A stretch of DNA of 64,000 nt from Methylophilus sp. (lineage in GTDB: Bacteria; Pseudomonadota; Gammaproteobacteria; Burkholderiales; Methylophilaceae): positions 434,001-498,000 of the forward strand of contig JAUYRP010000034.1 of NCBI GenBank assembly GCA_030696695.1, written 5' to 3'. This document shows positions 9,776-18,306 of this stretch, one piece after another; the first letter of the stretch is position 1, and each line of letters opens with the position of its first letter. The notes beneath the pieces were generated by a model, which was not told the origin of the DNA, did no database searches, and saw nothing but the letters and a program-made list of their open reading frames with translations. Made by a program: the position numbers and the translations under genes.

Positions 9776-9914
9776 AGGCGTTGCATACTCTTGCTTAGCA
9801 TAAGAATTAAGTGAGTTTGAAACAGCGGGGTGGTCCGCGAGTTTTTTAAAGTCAGGTAACTTGTTAATTTCAGTATTTCCTAATTATTCACAGGAGTAGA
9901 TAAAGCTGCCAACG

Positions 9915-10874
9915 CTAAAGTAAATGCTTATAACGCTCAGTGGCTGCAACCAGCGCATTGCATGTGCCCGGTTCCATCGCCGAGTGCCCTGCATCTGGCA
10001 CCATCACAAACATTGCATGTGACATGGCTAGTGATAATTGCCAAGCTGTTTGTGGTGGGCATACCATATCGTAACGCCCTTGCACTATCGTGGTAGGGAT
10101 ATGTGCAAGCTTTTCTTTCGCTTCTTGTAACAAATCACGATCACCTATAAAGCAATGATTCAATATATAGTGAATTTGAACCCGTGCTCGTGCCAGCTCA
10201 ACCTTGCCATTGATTGTGGTGTTTTTGCCCGGCTGATTCACTAAGCTCATGATACTGCTTTCGTAGGCATTCCAATGAATAGCCGCAGGGATAGCAATCT
10301 CAGTGTCATCCGAAAATACTAGTTGCTGGAACGCCTGTAATGGATTGTTACGTTTGGACTCAGGAAGATAGTCACAAAGCGTTTGCCATTGTTCTGGAAA
10401 AAATAGCGCAATTTGACCTAAAAACCAATTCAGCTCAAAAGGACGGCTTAAAAATATCCCGCGTAACACTAAACTAATGACGGGTGCGGGATGGCTACAT
10501 GCATACGCTAAGGCAAGCGTGCTTCCCCATGACCCACCAAACACATGCCAGCGCTCAATATTCAAATGCGCACGAAGTTGCTCGATATCGGCAATTAAAT
10601 CTGCTGTTGTGTTATTGCGGGTCTCACCTTCAGGAGTGCTGCGACCGCAGCCACGTTGATCCATCAAGATGATGCGGTAATGGGCGGGATCAAAAAAACG
10701 ACGTTGAGTTGGATTGCACCCACTACCTGGACCACCATGCAAAAAAATCACGGCTGGACCAGTCGCATTGCCACATTCTTCAAAATAAATACGATGAGTA
10801 GTATCAACTTGTAACCAGTTTGAGTGAAAAGGTTGAATTTCTGGGAATAAATTAATTTGAACTTCGGAGGACAT
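9915..10874 (-). CDS. pip: Proline iminopeptidase
   Basis: The 319-aa alpha/beta hydrolase of peptidase family S33 removes N-terminal proline from peptides. The oxyanion-hole motif HGGPGSGCNP lies near residue 47, followed by DQRGCGRSTP, the nucleophile elbow GGSWGS (Ser about 115) and the C-terminal triad residues in GRYDMVCPP (Asp) and DAGHSA (His). Its length matches the E. coli/Xanthomonas type enzymes. It is transcribed away from xoxF. The spacing to the next minus-strand gene (about 140 nt) leaves co-transcription open. Confidence 0.92.
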   Translation of the reverse strand: MSSEVQINLFPEIQPFHSNWLQVDTTHRIYFEECGNATGPAVIFLHGGPGSGCNPTQRRFFDPAHYRIILMDQRGCGRSTPEGETRNNTTADLIADIEQLRAHLNIERWHVFGGSWGSTLALAYACSHPAPVISLVLRGIFLSRPFELNWFLGQIALFFPEQWQTLCDYLPESKRNNPLQAFQQLVFSDDTEIAIPAAIHWNAYESSIMSLVNQPGKNTTINGKVELARARVQIHYILNHCFIGDRDLLQEAKEKLAHIPTTIVQGRYDMVCPPQTAWQLSLAMSHAMFVMVPDAGHSAMEPGTCNALVAATERYKHLL

Positions 10875-10983
10875 TAAAATTCTTTCTCATTGATTTTATT
10901 GAACAAATTATAAATAAAGTAACTGGTTGCAAAAAATATTTTTAATATATTGGAACATTTGTTAATAAATTGTAACTAAACTG

Positions 10984-11012
10984 TTGCAATTAGAAACAAG
11001 TTGTTTTATATT
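10984..11012 (+). promoter_or_regulatory. Likely xoxF promoter
   Basis: TTGCAA (10984-10989) and TATATT (11007-11012) are separated by exactly 17 nt, a good sigma-70 match in the 266-nt gap before xoxF. It predicts a leader of about 120 nt. No further operator was identified. Confidence 0.55.
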
Positions 11013-11140
11013 GCATTCCTCACATGTAAATGTGATGAAAAGTATGACGTAAGATTAGGGTAATCGCTAGACCTAGTTAGTACCTAAAAAAGAAATCATA
11101 CTTTCAATTAACCCTTAGTAATATAACTTTGGAGATCAAC

Positions 11141-13015
11141 ATGCAAGTTAACAAAATCAAATTAGCTTTAGGTTTAGTTGCAGCATCAATGGCTATGCCA
11201 ATGGTTGCCTCAGCAGCTGCAGACCAAGAAGCAGCAATGGCAAATGCAAACAACTGGGCTCACCCACGTGGTCAGCACAACAACCAAGCTTACAGCACAT
11301 TAGCGCAAATCAACAAAGGCAACGTTAAGAATCTTAAAGCTGCTTGGACATTCGCTACAGGTGTAAACCGTGGTCACGAAGGTTCACCAGTAGTTGTTGG
11401 TAACATGATGTATGTACATACAGCATTCCCAAACAACGTATACGCGCTTGATTTAAACGACAATCAAAAAATCGTTTGGTCCTATTTCCCGAAACAAGAT
11501 CCATCAGTACAAGCTGTTTTGTGCTGCGATAACGTTTCACGTGGTTTAGGCTACGGCGACGGCAAAATCTACCTTCAACAAAATGATGGTAACTTAGTTG
11601 CTTTAGATGCTAAAACTGGTGCTAAACAATGGTCAGTATTAGTGAATGATCCAAAAGTTGGCGCTACTAACACTAACGCTCCACACGTGATCAAAGACAA
11701 AGTATTGACAGGTTGTTCAGGTGCTGAGTTCGGCGTACGTTGCTTCATCGCAGCATACAACTTAAAAGACGGTTCATTGGCTTGGAAAGCATACTCAACA
11801 GGCCCAGATGCTGAAGTATTAATCGGTGCTGATTTCAACTCAGCTAACCCACAATACAGCGCATTGTCAGTTTACCAAGACGTAAACGGTGGTAACAAAC
11901 AAGGCGGTTCTTTCAAAGCTTTACCTTTAGACCAAATCAAAACTGGCGAAAAAGAATTAGGCACACGTACATGGTTGAAACCACAAGCTGTTAAAGATGG
12001 TTGGCAACATGGTGGTGGCTCTGTATGGGGCTGGTGGCCATATGATGCACGTACAAACTTAGTGTACTACGGTACAGGTAACCCATCAGTTTGGAACCCA
12101 GATGTACGTCCAGGCGACAACAAATGGTCAATGACTATTTTCGCTCGTGACTTAGACACTGGTGTTGCAAAATGGGGCTACCAAATGACTCCACACGATG
12201 AGTGGGATTATGATGGTATTAACGAAGTAATCTTGTTCGACAAAGGTGGCAAAACATACGCATGGCACCATGACCGTAACGGTTTTGCGTACACATTCCA
12301 AGCTGGTAACGGTACATTAGTTGCTGCTGAGAAAGTACACCCATTCGTAAACTGGGCTACACACGTTGACATGAAAACTGGTGTACCACATAAAGATCCA
12401 AAAGCTTCAACACACCAAGACTACAATGCTAAAGGCATCTGCCCAGCTGCATTGGGTACTAAAGACCAACAACCAGCTGCTTACTCACCAAAAACTGGTT
12501 TAGTATATTCTCCATTGAACCACGTATGTATGACATACGAGCCAGTTGAGTCTAAATACGTTGCTGGTCAACCATGGGTTGGTGCTACATTAACGATGTT
12601 TGCTGGTCCTGACGGCGTAATGGGTGGCTTTGCTGCTTATGATCCAATGACCAACAAAAAAGTATGGTACAACAAAGAGAAATTCTCAGCTTGGGGTGGT
12701 GCTTTAACAACTGCTTCAAACTTAGTGTTCTACGGTACTTTAGATCGTTGGTTCAAAGCTGTTGATGCATCATCAGGCAAAGAACTTTGGAAATTCCAAG
12801 TAGGTTCTGGCGTGATTGGTAATGCATTCACATACGGTCACAAAGGTAAACAACACGTAGGCGTGCTATCAGGTATCGGTGGCTGGGCTGGTGTTGCGAT
12901 GAACCTTGGTATGACTAACGACACAGACGCACTTGGTGCTGCTGGTGGTTACAAAGAGTTAACAAAATACAATGCTGCTCCTGGCGGCGGTGCATTATCA
13001 GTATTCTCACTATAA
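11141..13015 (+). CDS. xoxF: Lanthanide-dependent methanol dehydrogenase XoxF (PQQ)
   Basis: The 624-aa periplasmic quinoprotein oxidises methanol, passing electrons from PQQ to a c-type cytochrome. It has a signal peptide (cleavage near VASAAAD), PQQ beta-propeller W-motifs and the vicinal disulfide Cys128-Cys129 (VLCCDN). The decisive motif is DEWDYDG: the catalytic Asp356 is followed two residues later by Asp358. That Asp is Ala in calcium MxaF enzymes and is the lanthanide ligand in XoxF. ATG 11141 is chosen because GGAG lies 6 nt upstream; the in-frame TTG 11129 precedes that site. Codon use is extremely restricted (GGT, GCT, AAA, CCA), pointing to very high expression. No mxaF or mxaI is in the window. 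Assignment to clade XoxF4 is only a guess. Confidence 0.96.
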   Translation: MQVNKIKLALGLVAASMAMPMVASAAADQEAAMANANNWAHPRGQHNNQAYSTLAQINKGNVKNLKAAWTFATGVNRGHEGSPVVVGNMMYVHTAFPNNVYALDLNDNQKIVWSYFPKQDPSVQAVLCCDNVSRGLGYGDGKIYLQQNDGNLVALDAKTGAKQWSVLVNDPKVGATNTNAPHVIKDKVLTGCSGAEFGVRCFIAAYNLKDGSLAWKAYSTGPDAEVLIGADFNSANPQYSALSVYQDVNGGNKQGGSFKALPLDQIKTGEKELGTRTWLKPQAVKDGWQHGGGSVWGWWPYDARTNLVYYGTGNPSVWNPDVRPGDNKWSMTIFARDLDTGVAKWGYQMTPHDEWDYDGINEVILFDKGGKTYAWHHDRNGFAYTFQAGNGTLVAAEKVHPFVNWATHVDMKTGVPHKDPKASTHQDYNAKGICPAALGTKDQQPAAYSPKTGLVYSPLNHVCMTYEPVESKYVAGQPWVGATLTMFAGPDGVMGGFAAYDPMTNKKVWYNKEKFSAWGGALTTASNLVFYGTLDRWFKAVDASSGKELWKFQVGSGVIGNAFTYGHKGKQHVGVLSGIGGWAGVAMNLGMTNDTDALGAAGGYKELTKYNAAPGGGALSVFSL

Positions 13016-13072
13016 TTTAAGTTCACTTAAGTTATAACGTTAATACGTTAACTCAGCTTTAAAAAGCTAAAT

Positions 13073-13103
13073 AAAACACCCCACTTCCGTGGGGTGTTTT
13101 TTT
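13073..13103 (+). terminator. xoxF terminator
   Basis: A perfect 12-bp stem (AAAACACCCCAC with GTGGGGTGTTTT) has a TTCC loop and a continuing T run. Strong and 58 nt past the xoxF stop, it should separate the abundant xoxF mRNA from xoxJ. Confidence 0.92.
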
Positions 13104-13305
13104 ATATCTAACGCATTTAAACGTTAAAGTAATGGCGTACTTAGTTGGAAAATCGGCGATGTATACAGATTAGTATGCCAAAGCAAGCTGAATTGGTTAC
13201 AATGTTCAATTGCGGTTAATTCCAAAAAGAACTTTTGCAGTTGGTCGTACTCTGAACAACGTATTACAAAAAAATGTGTCATTAAATAATATGGGGATTG
13301 AGATA
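13104..13305 (+). other. xoxJ leader region
   Basis: This is non-coding, AT-rich sequence between the xoxF terminator and xoxJ. GTTACAATGTT at 13196-13206 loosely resembles the repeat found before the two cytochrome genes. No clear -35/-10 pair was found, although the strong upstream terminator implies a promoter here. Confidence 0.35.
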
Positions 13306-14208
13306 ATGTTAAAAGAATTTAAAGGGTTATTGGTGTGTTTGGTGGTCGCGACAAATCAGGCATGGGCTGCAGAGCCTTTAGAGCAAATAGTAGATGATAA
13401 AGACTTGCCTGCACTTAGCGCGGATGAGGGTCGTATCGGCGAGATTCGCCGTGTGGCCGATGATTCTGAGTTTAAAGTGTGCGCAGATCCAGACAACATG
13501 CCTTACTCAAACCTGAAACAAGAAGGCTTTGAAGACAAAATTGCTGAAGTATTAGCTAAAGATTTAGGTAAAAAGCTGACATTTGCCTACGCGTATAATC
13601 GCCAAGGATTTTTAAGAAACACCATTAATGCAATGCGTTGCGATGTCATCATCGGCACAACGTCTGACTATGACGCATTAAGAACATCTAAACCTTATTA
13701 CCGTTCAGGCCATGTGTTTGTATGGCGTAAAGAAAGCGGTTTTAATATCACTAACTGGGATTCACCAGATTTGAAAAAAGGTGTGATTGGTGTCATTGGT
13801 CAAAGCCCAGCGACTATTCCGCTTAGGGATCATGATTTAATCGCTTATTCAAAACCTTACCGTATGCAACGCGATTTAAATCTACCAACTAGTTTCATGA
13901 TTGATGACCTTGCTTCCAAAGAGATTGATGTCGCTGTAATGTGGGGCCCAATTGCAGGCTACTACGCTAAAAAATCACCAACACCTATGGAGTTAGTGTT
14001 TATTCCTGAATACAACAGCGTTGATTTAAAGGGTAAAGAGTACTGGAACATTTCAGTAGGTGTGCGTAAAAAAGACAAAGAGCGCATGGCGGTAATCGAT
14101 GCTGCATTAGAGCGGAATAAAGATAAAATTGCCAAAATTCTAGCTGACTATGGCATTCCAACAGTGCCTGTAGTTGAAGGCGATAGCGTGTTCAAAAAAA
14201 GCAATTAA
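13306..14208 (+). CDS. xoxJ: XoxJ/MxaJ-like periplasmic protein
   Basis: The 300-aa product resembles a periplasmic solute-binding protein and belongs to the quinoprotein-associated XoxJ family, thought to help activate or assemble XoxF. The signal peptide spans residues 1-22 (ending QAWAAEP). The binding-protein core has FKVCADPDNMPYSN near its start and the later VAVMWGPIAGYYAKK, which are family hallmarks. I chose ATG 13306, because the in-frame TTG/ATG upstream would bury the signal peptide and GGGGATTGAG serves as the ribosome site. Its place between xoxF and xoxG supports the call. Confidence 0.9.
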   Translation: MLKEFKGLLVCLVVATNQAWAAEPLEQIVDDKDLPALSADEGRIGEIRRVADDSEFKVCADPDNMPYSNLKQEGFEDKIAEVLAKDLGKKLTFAYAYNRQGFLRNTINAMRCDVIIGTTSDYDALRTSKPYYRSGHVFVWRKESGFNITNWDSPDLKKGVIGVIGQSPATIPLRDHDLIAYSKPYRMQRDLNLPTSFMIDDLASKEIDVAVMWGPIAGYYAKKSPTPMELVFIPEYNSVDLKGKEYWNISVGVRKKDKERMAVIDAALERNKDKIAKILADYGIPTVPVVEGDSVFKKSN

Positions 14209-14222
14209 TTTAAGCATTTAAT

Positions 14223-14263
14223 TAAGTTACAAGGGTGACACAGTTTTAAAAAACAAGTAGAAT
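14223..14263 (+). promoter_or_regulatory. Promoter with repeat motif, upstream of the XoxG-like gene
   Basis: GTGACA (14235-14240) and TAGAAT (14258-14263) with a 17-nt spacer form a good promoter. The -35 lies inside TTAAGTTACAAGGGTGACAC (from 14223), a motif that recurs before the second cytochrome gene at 14958. The shared motif may be an operator or activator site. The leader would be about 135 nt. Confidence 0.5.
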
Positions 14264-14406
14264 CTCGCGATTGTTTGTTAGCAGATTTTTGTGAATAAAT
14301 TGTGTCAACCAAACAAATGACAGTTCGTTAAATGACTATACGTTGTGCAGTGCGCTTAGCATGAACAAAACGTAACTCATTTTTGGTTTATAAATTAGGA
14401 GATAAC

Positions 14407-14937
14407 ATGTTAGGCAACAAAGCATTCAAGTCAACTTTATTTGTTGGTATGTTGACATTAGCAGGTCTTACACTTTCATTTCAAGCAAATGCTGCGTGTG
14501 ATTTTGTTTCTACAAAAGATGGTAGTCCATTGGTAATCAAAGCAGTTGACACAGATACTCCACAAGCTAAAGAGTTTTTGGCAACATGTGTGAATCCGTA
14601 TACAAAAGCTTATGCTAAAGATGCTGAAGCTGCTAAAGCGGGTAAGAAAAAATTTGGCTACTATTCATGCACACAATGTCATGGTCCAAACGGTGGTGGT
14701 CAAGTAGGTCCAAGCATTACTGATAGCACATGGCAATATTCAAAACACGTAACAGATAAAGGTATTTTTGAAACAATCGCTGGTGGTAGTAATGGCGGTA
14801 TGTTTGCATGGCACAACCAATTGGGTAATCCAGAAAACTTAGCAACAGATGATATCCTTAAAATTGTTGCTTGGTTACGTACACAATACAATGGTGGTTC
14901 TGAAAAACCTTGGTTAAATGAAACGCCTAAGAAATAA
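14407..14937 (+). CDS. xoxG: Periplasmic cytochrome c, XoxG-like electron acceptor
   Basis: The 176-aa secreted protein has a signal peptide (residues 1-24 or so, cleaved after QANA) and a single haem site, Cys88-Thr-Gln-Cys91-His92. A Met that could be the axial ligand lies in GGSNGGMFAWH. Its position after xoxF-xoxJ suggests the cytochrome cL that accepts electrons from XoxF. ATG 14407 has AGGAG just upstream. Residues 25-80 contain a Q-A-K-E-F-L-A-T block shared with the next gene, so the two are paralogues. The symbol rests on context. Confidence 0.8.
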   Translation: MLGNKAFKSTLFVGMLTLAGLTLSFQANAACDFVSTKDGSPLVIKAVDTDTPQAKEFLATCVNPYTKAYAKDAEAAKAGKKKFGYYSCTQCHGPNGGGQVGPSITDSTWQYSKHVTDKGIFETIAGGSNGGMFAWHNQLGNPENLATDDILKIVAWLRTQYNGGSEKPWLNETPKK

Positions 14938-14957
14938 CATAACACACATGTAACTGT

Positions 14958-15000
14958 TAAGTTACAGGGGTGTAACAAAATGAAAAGGTTGCTGTATAAT
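14958..15000 (+). promoter_or_regulatory. Promoter with repeat motif, upstream of the lipoprotein cytochrome gene
   Basis: TTAAGTTACAGGGGTGTAAC (14957-14976) is a near copy of the motif at 14223 and here forms a palindrome, GTTACA-GGGG-TGTAAC. GTAACA (14972-14977) and TATAAT (14995-15000) are 17 nt apart. The -10 lies inside the terminator hairpin that follows, so promoter and terminator overlap. Confidence 0.45.
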
Positions 15001-15016
15001 TACAGCAACCTTTTTT
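14983..15016 (+). terminator. Terminator after the XoxG-like gene
   Basis: A perfect 14-bp stem (AAAAGGTTGCTGTA with TACAGCAACCTTTT) has loop TAAT and a T run to 15016. It ends the transcript of the periplasmic cytochrome gene, so the next cytochrome gene needs its own promoter. Confidence 0.9.
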
Positions 15017-15047
15017 ATTTTGATAGACTTATACACAGGGGCAGATA

Positions 15048-15596
15048 ATGAAAAGTTTGAAACTTAGCATCTTAATGACTATGCTAATTGCAGTGTTAAC
15101 TGCTTGTAGTTCAGAGGATAGTACAAGTGCTGCTAGTGATGAATCTGCGGCTTCTGCAAGTGCTTCTTCAGTCAAGGCGATTGAATTTGTGGATACGCAA
15201 GAAAGTAAGCCTTTGGTCATTGATGCGGCGCTGTTCGATACCCCGCAAGCAAAAGAGTTTTTGGCAACAGGCAATAACCCATATCTTGGCAATGAGGAAG
15301 CAATTGCCAAAGGAAAAAAAGTATATCAACTGTACTCTTGCACACAATGCCATGGTCCAGAAGCAAAAGGACAAGTTGGCCCAGGCTTAACTGGTCCAAA
15401 TTACAAATATCCTAAAAACTCTACCGACAAAGGTATGTTTGAAACGGTATGGCACGGAACCAATGGTGGTATGGGTGCAAAAGGCGTTGGTTTAATGGAT
15501 CCTACAGATCCTAAAAATGGTATTACACCAGATGAGTTATTGAAAATAATTGCATGGGTACGCAGTATGGGTAATCCAGATCCAGCAGCAAGCTAA
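15048..15596 (+). CDS. Lipoprotein cytochrome c, paralogue of the preceding gene
   Basis: The 182-aa product starts with a lipoprotein signal (LTAC, lipidated Cys20) and a Ser/Ala-rich linker (21-45) that would tether the haem domain to a membrane. The haem site is Cys98-Thr-Gln-Cys101-His102, with a candidate axial Met in TNGGMGAKG. It shares DTPQAKEFLAT, YSCTQCHGP, GQVGP and TDKGMFET-type blocks with the upstream XoxG-like protein. That indicates tandem duplication followed by a change from soluble to lipid-anchored. It may pass electrons to a terminal oxidase or be an alternative XoxF partner; neither is shown. Confidence 0.82.
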   Translation: MKSLKLSILMTMLIAVLTACSSEDSTSAASDESAASASASSVKAIEFVDTQESKPLVIDAALFDTPQAKEFLATGNNPYLGNEEAIAKGKKVYQLYSCTQCHGPEAKGQVGPGLTGPNYKYPKNSTDKGMFETVWHGTNGGMGAKGVGLMDPTDPKNGITPDELLKIIAWVRSMGNPDPAAS

Positions 15597-15614
15597 TAAG
15601 ATATTCTGTATTTT

Positions 15615-15647
15615 AACGCGCTTGCATGTAATGGCAGGCGCGTTTTT
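15615..15647 (+). terminator. Terminator after the lipoprotein cytochrome gene
   Basis: An 11-bp stem (AACGCGCTTGC with GCAGGCGCGTT, one G-U pair) has an 8-nt loop and a T run. It lies only 21 nt before the TTG start of ndh. Confidence 0.8.
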
Positions 15648-15668
15648 GTTTATAAAAGAGGATACATT

Positions 15669-16994
15669 TTGAGTTCAGATACCGATTTACATCATGTCAT
15701 TATCGTTGGTGGGGGTGCTGGTGGTTTAGAGTTGGCCACACGTCTTGGAGATTCTCTAGGCAAAAAGAAAAAAGCACTCATCACCCTTATTGATTGCACA
15801 CGCACCCATGTCTGGAAACCTCTGTTGCATGAAATTGCAGCTGGCAGTATGGACCCTGATCGTCATGAGCTTGAGTATTTAGCACAAGCACACTGGCATA
15901 ACTTTCGTTTTAGATTAGGTCGTATGGATGGCTTAAATCGTCAGAGCCGCGAAGTCACCATCACGCCGTATATTGATGAAGATGGCAATGAAGTGATTCC
16001 TAGACGTACTTTTAAGTATGATACTTTGGTGATTGCGGTAGGGAGTACGACCAATGATTTTGGTATTAAGGGTGCGCGTGAGTATTCACTTGCATTAGAT
16101 ACACAAGCGCAAGCGCAAAAATTCCATCGCTATTTACATAACGCATTGTTGCGTGCCCAAACGCAATCAACACCTCTAAAACCCGGTCAATTAGAAGTTG
16201 CAATTGTGGGTGCTGGTGCAACAGGTGTTGAGTTGGCCGCAGAGCTGCACAATACAACACGCGAATTAGCCGCTTATGGTTTAGATAAAATTGACGCTGA
16301 TCGCGATGTAAAAATATCATTGATTGAAGCTGGTGAGAGAATTTTGCCCGCTTTGCCAACAAAAATGTCTTTGGCGGTGGATGTCGAGTTACGTAAGTTG
16401 AGAGTGAATGTGTTTACGGGGGAGCGCGTAACTGAAGTGTCAGAAAAAGGCGTAACCACGCACAGCGGACGCTTTATTCCTGCCGAGTTGGTGGTTTGGG
16501 CGGCAGGTATTAAAGCGCCAGATTTCTTAAAAGACATTGATGGCTTGGAAACAAACCGCATTAATCAGTTGGTGGTAAGGCAAACGCTGCAAACTACATT
16601 AGATGACAATATTTTTGCGTTAGGCGACTGCGCAGCATGCCCTTGGCTTGGTCATGATGGTAACGTGCCGCCACGTGCTCAAGCGGCACACCAGCAGGCA
16701 TCTTTACTCGTCAAATCTATCAAGGCGCGTGTAGCTAATAAAACTGAAATGCCTGAATACCACTATACGGATTATGGTTCTTTAGTCAATCTTGGTAGGT
16801 ATTCAACCGTAGGCAGTTTGATGGGTGCTGTCTCTGGTGGCAGTATGTACATTCAAGGTCTGTTTGCCCGCTTGATGTATCGATCCTTATACAAAATGCA
16901 CTTAATGGCATTGCATGGTGTGGGGTCCGTTATCATGCATTCAATTGGGCGATTGATATCACGCAGAACAGAGCCACACGTAAAACTGCACTAG
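15669..16994 (+). CDS. ndh: Type II NADH dehydrogenase (NDH-2)
   Basis: The 441-aa flavoprotein oxidises NADH and reduces quinone without pumping protons. The FAD-binding motif VGGGAGGLELA lies near residue 12, the NADH-binding Rossmann motif VGAGATGVELAAEL near 179, and the second FAD contact FALGDCAACP near 315. The C-terminal region is amphipathic with YRSLYKMHLMAL, as in membrane-attached NDH-2. The start is TTG 15669, decided by AGAGGA 6 nt upstream; no ATG fits. In context it could dispose of NADH produced by the NAD-linked formate dehydrogenase encoded nearby. Confidence 0.9.
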   Translation: MSSDTDLHHVIIVGGGAGGLELATRLGDSLGKKKKALITLIDCTRTHVWKPLLHEIAAGSMDPDRHELEYLAQAHWHNFRFRLGRMDGLNRQSREVTITPYIDEDGNEVIPRRTFKYDTLVIAVGSTTNDFGIKGAREYSLALDTQAQAQKFHRYLHNALLRAQTQSTPLKPGQLEVAIVGAGATGVELAAELHNTTRELAAYGLDKIDADRDVKISLIEAGERILPALPTKMSLAVDVELRKLRVNVFTGERVTEVSEKGVTTHSGRFIPAELVVWAAGIKAPDFLKDIDGLETNRINQLVVRQTLQTTLDDNIFALGDCAACPWLGHDGNVPPRAQAAHQQASLLVKSIKARVANKTEMPEYHYTDYGSLVNLGRYSTVGSLMGAVSGGSMYIQGLFARLMYRSLYKMHLMALHGVGSVIMHSIGRLISRRTEPHVKLH

Positions 16995-17039
16995 TCTAGT
17001 TAAGTCTCGTTGAAGTTGTCAACTGCGTAACCTACACGT

Positions 17040-18212
17040 TTATTTAAGCGTGTGGGTTCTGTTGTGAAACATCTTATTGATAATGGACATCGTGATAATA
17101 ATGAACGCGCCAAATGCTGTGATGATGAAGTTCATGGACATGTGGCTTTTCACCATCAGTAAATAAAATCCAAGCATAATCAAAATACCAATGTGCTCAT
17201 TGAAGTTTTGCACAGCAATGGAGTGACCCGCGCCAATGAGGTGATGGCCACGATGCTGAAGTAAGGCGTTTAATGGGACTACAAAGTACCCACTCAAGAC
17301 GCCAATCAAGAATAATAAAATTGCTGCGCCTATCCAGTGCGTGACAAACACCATCGCTATCACTAGCACGCCCATTAAAATACCTGCGGGTAAGACTTTG
17401 GTTGACTCTTCAAGCTTAATATATTTAGACGCAATCACAGAGCCAAAGGCGATACCTACCGCAACAGTCGCAACTAACTGAGTTGACGCTTCAATGTTAA
17501 AGTTGAGCGCCAATGCGGCCCATGCAAGTACTACAAGCCTAAGTGTTGCACCGGCTCCCCAGAATAAGGTAGTGACTGCAAGAGAAACTTGGCCAAGAGG
17601 GTCTTTCCATAATTCTTTAAAAGCATGCCAAAAGTCTTTGATCATATAGAATACGCTCTTACTTTCTAAACGATGTTCAATTGGCATCTTTGGAATAAAG
17701 TAATTGAAAAATGCAGCAGCGACATAAAGTCCTGAGATGATGTACAAAGCAATCATTAGATTATCGCTCGCTAGTTTTCCACCAATGATGGCACCTGCAA
17801 TAATTGCGGTGACAGTAGAACCTTCCATCCAGCCATTGGCTTTCACCAATAAATTGCTAGGTAGCAATTCTGTGAGAATACCGTATTTGGCAGGTGAATA
17901 AGCGGCTGCGCCAATACCCACTATGCCATATGCATACAGGGGAGGTAGACCAAAAATCATAGACATACAACCAACCACTTTGATGGAGTTGGATGCGAAC
18001 ATGACGCTGCCTTTGGGGAATGCATCTGCAATGGAACCAACAAAAGGGGCGAGTAAGATATAGGAGATGACAAAGAACTGCTGCAATAAAGGCGTGTGCC
18101 AATTGGGAGCCTGCATTTCTGCCAATAAAGCAATTGCAGCAAACAGCAAAGCGTTGTCAGCAAGTGCCGACAAGAATTGGGCCACTAAGATAATGTAAAA
18201 ACCAGAGTGCAT
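17040..18212 (-). CDS. lplT: Lysophospholipid transporter LplT (MFS)
   Basis: The 390-aa major facilitator protein has about 12 membrane segments and begins directly with FYIILVAQFLSALADNALLFAAI, typical of LplT. It would flip lysophosphatidylethanolamine inward for reacylation. The family motif YSPAKYGILTELLP is present near residue 105. The aas acyltransferase that often accompanies it is not adjacent. It converges on ndh with a 45-nt gap. A hairpin with one U-G pair (17029-17058) overlaps its end but has no T run. Confidence 0.87.
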   Translation of the reverse strand: MHSGFYIILVAQFLSALADNALLFAAIALLAEMQAPNWHTPLLQQFFVISYILLAPFVGSIADAFPKGSVMFASNSIKVVGCMSMIFGLPPLYAYGIVGIGAAAYSPAKYGILTELLPSNLLVKANGWMEGSTVTAIIAGAIIGGKLASDNLMIALYIISGLYVAAAFFNYFIPKMPIEHRLESKSVFYMIKDFWHAFKELWKDPLGQVSLAVTTLFWGAGATLRLVVLAWAALALNFNIEASTQLVATVAVGIAFGSVIASKYIKLEESTKVLPAGILMGVLVIAMVFVTHWIGAAILLFLIGVLSGYFVVPLNALLQHRGHHLIGAGHSIAVQNFNEHIGILIMLGFYLLMVKSHMSMNFIITAFGAFIIITMSIINKMFHNRTHTLK

Positions 18213-18306
18213 TATTTTTATAGAATAGCTTTGGATGCTATTTCAGAGTTGATCCTTTAAAACTTAAGCACAAAGAGCATAGCATACATAAAGACTGTGG
18301 TCGTGC

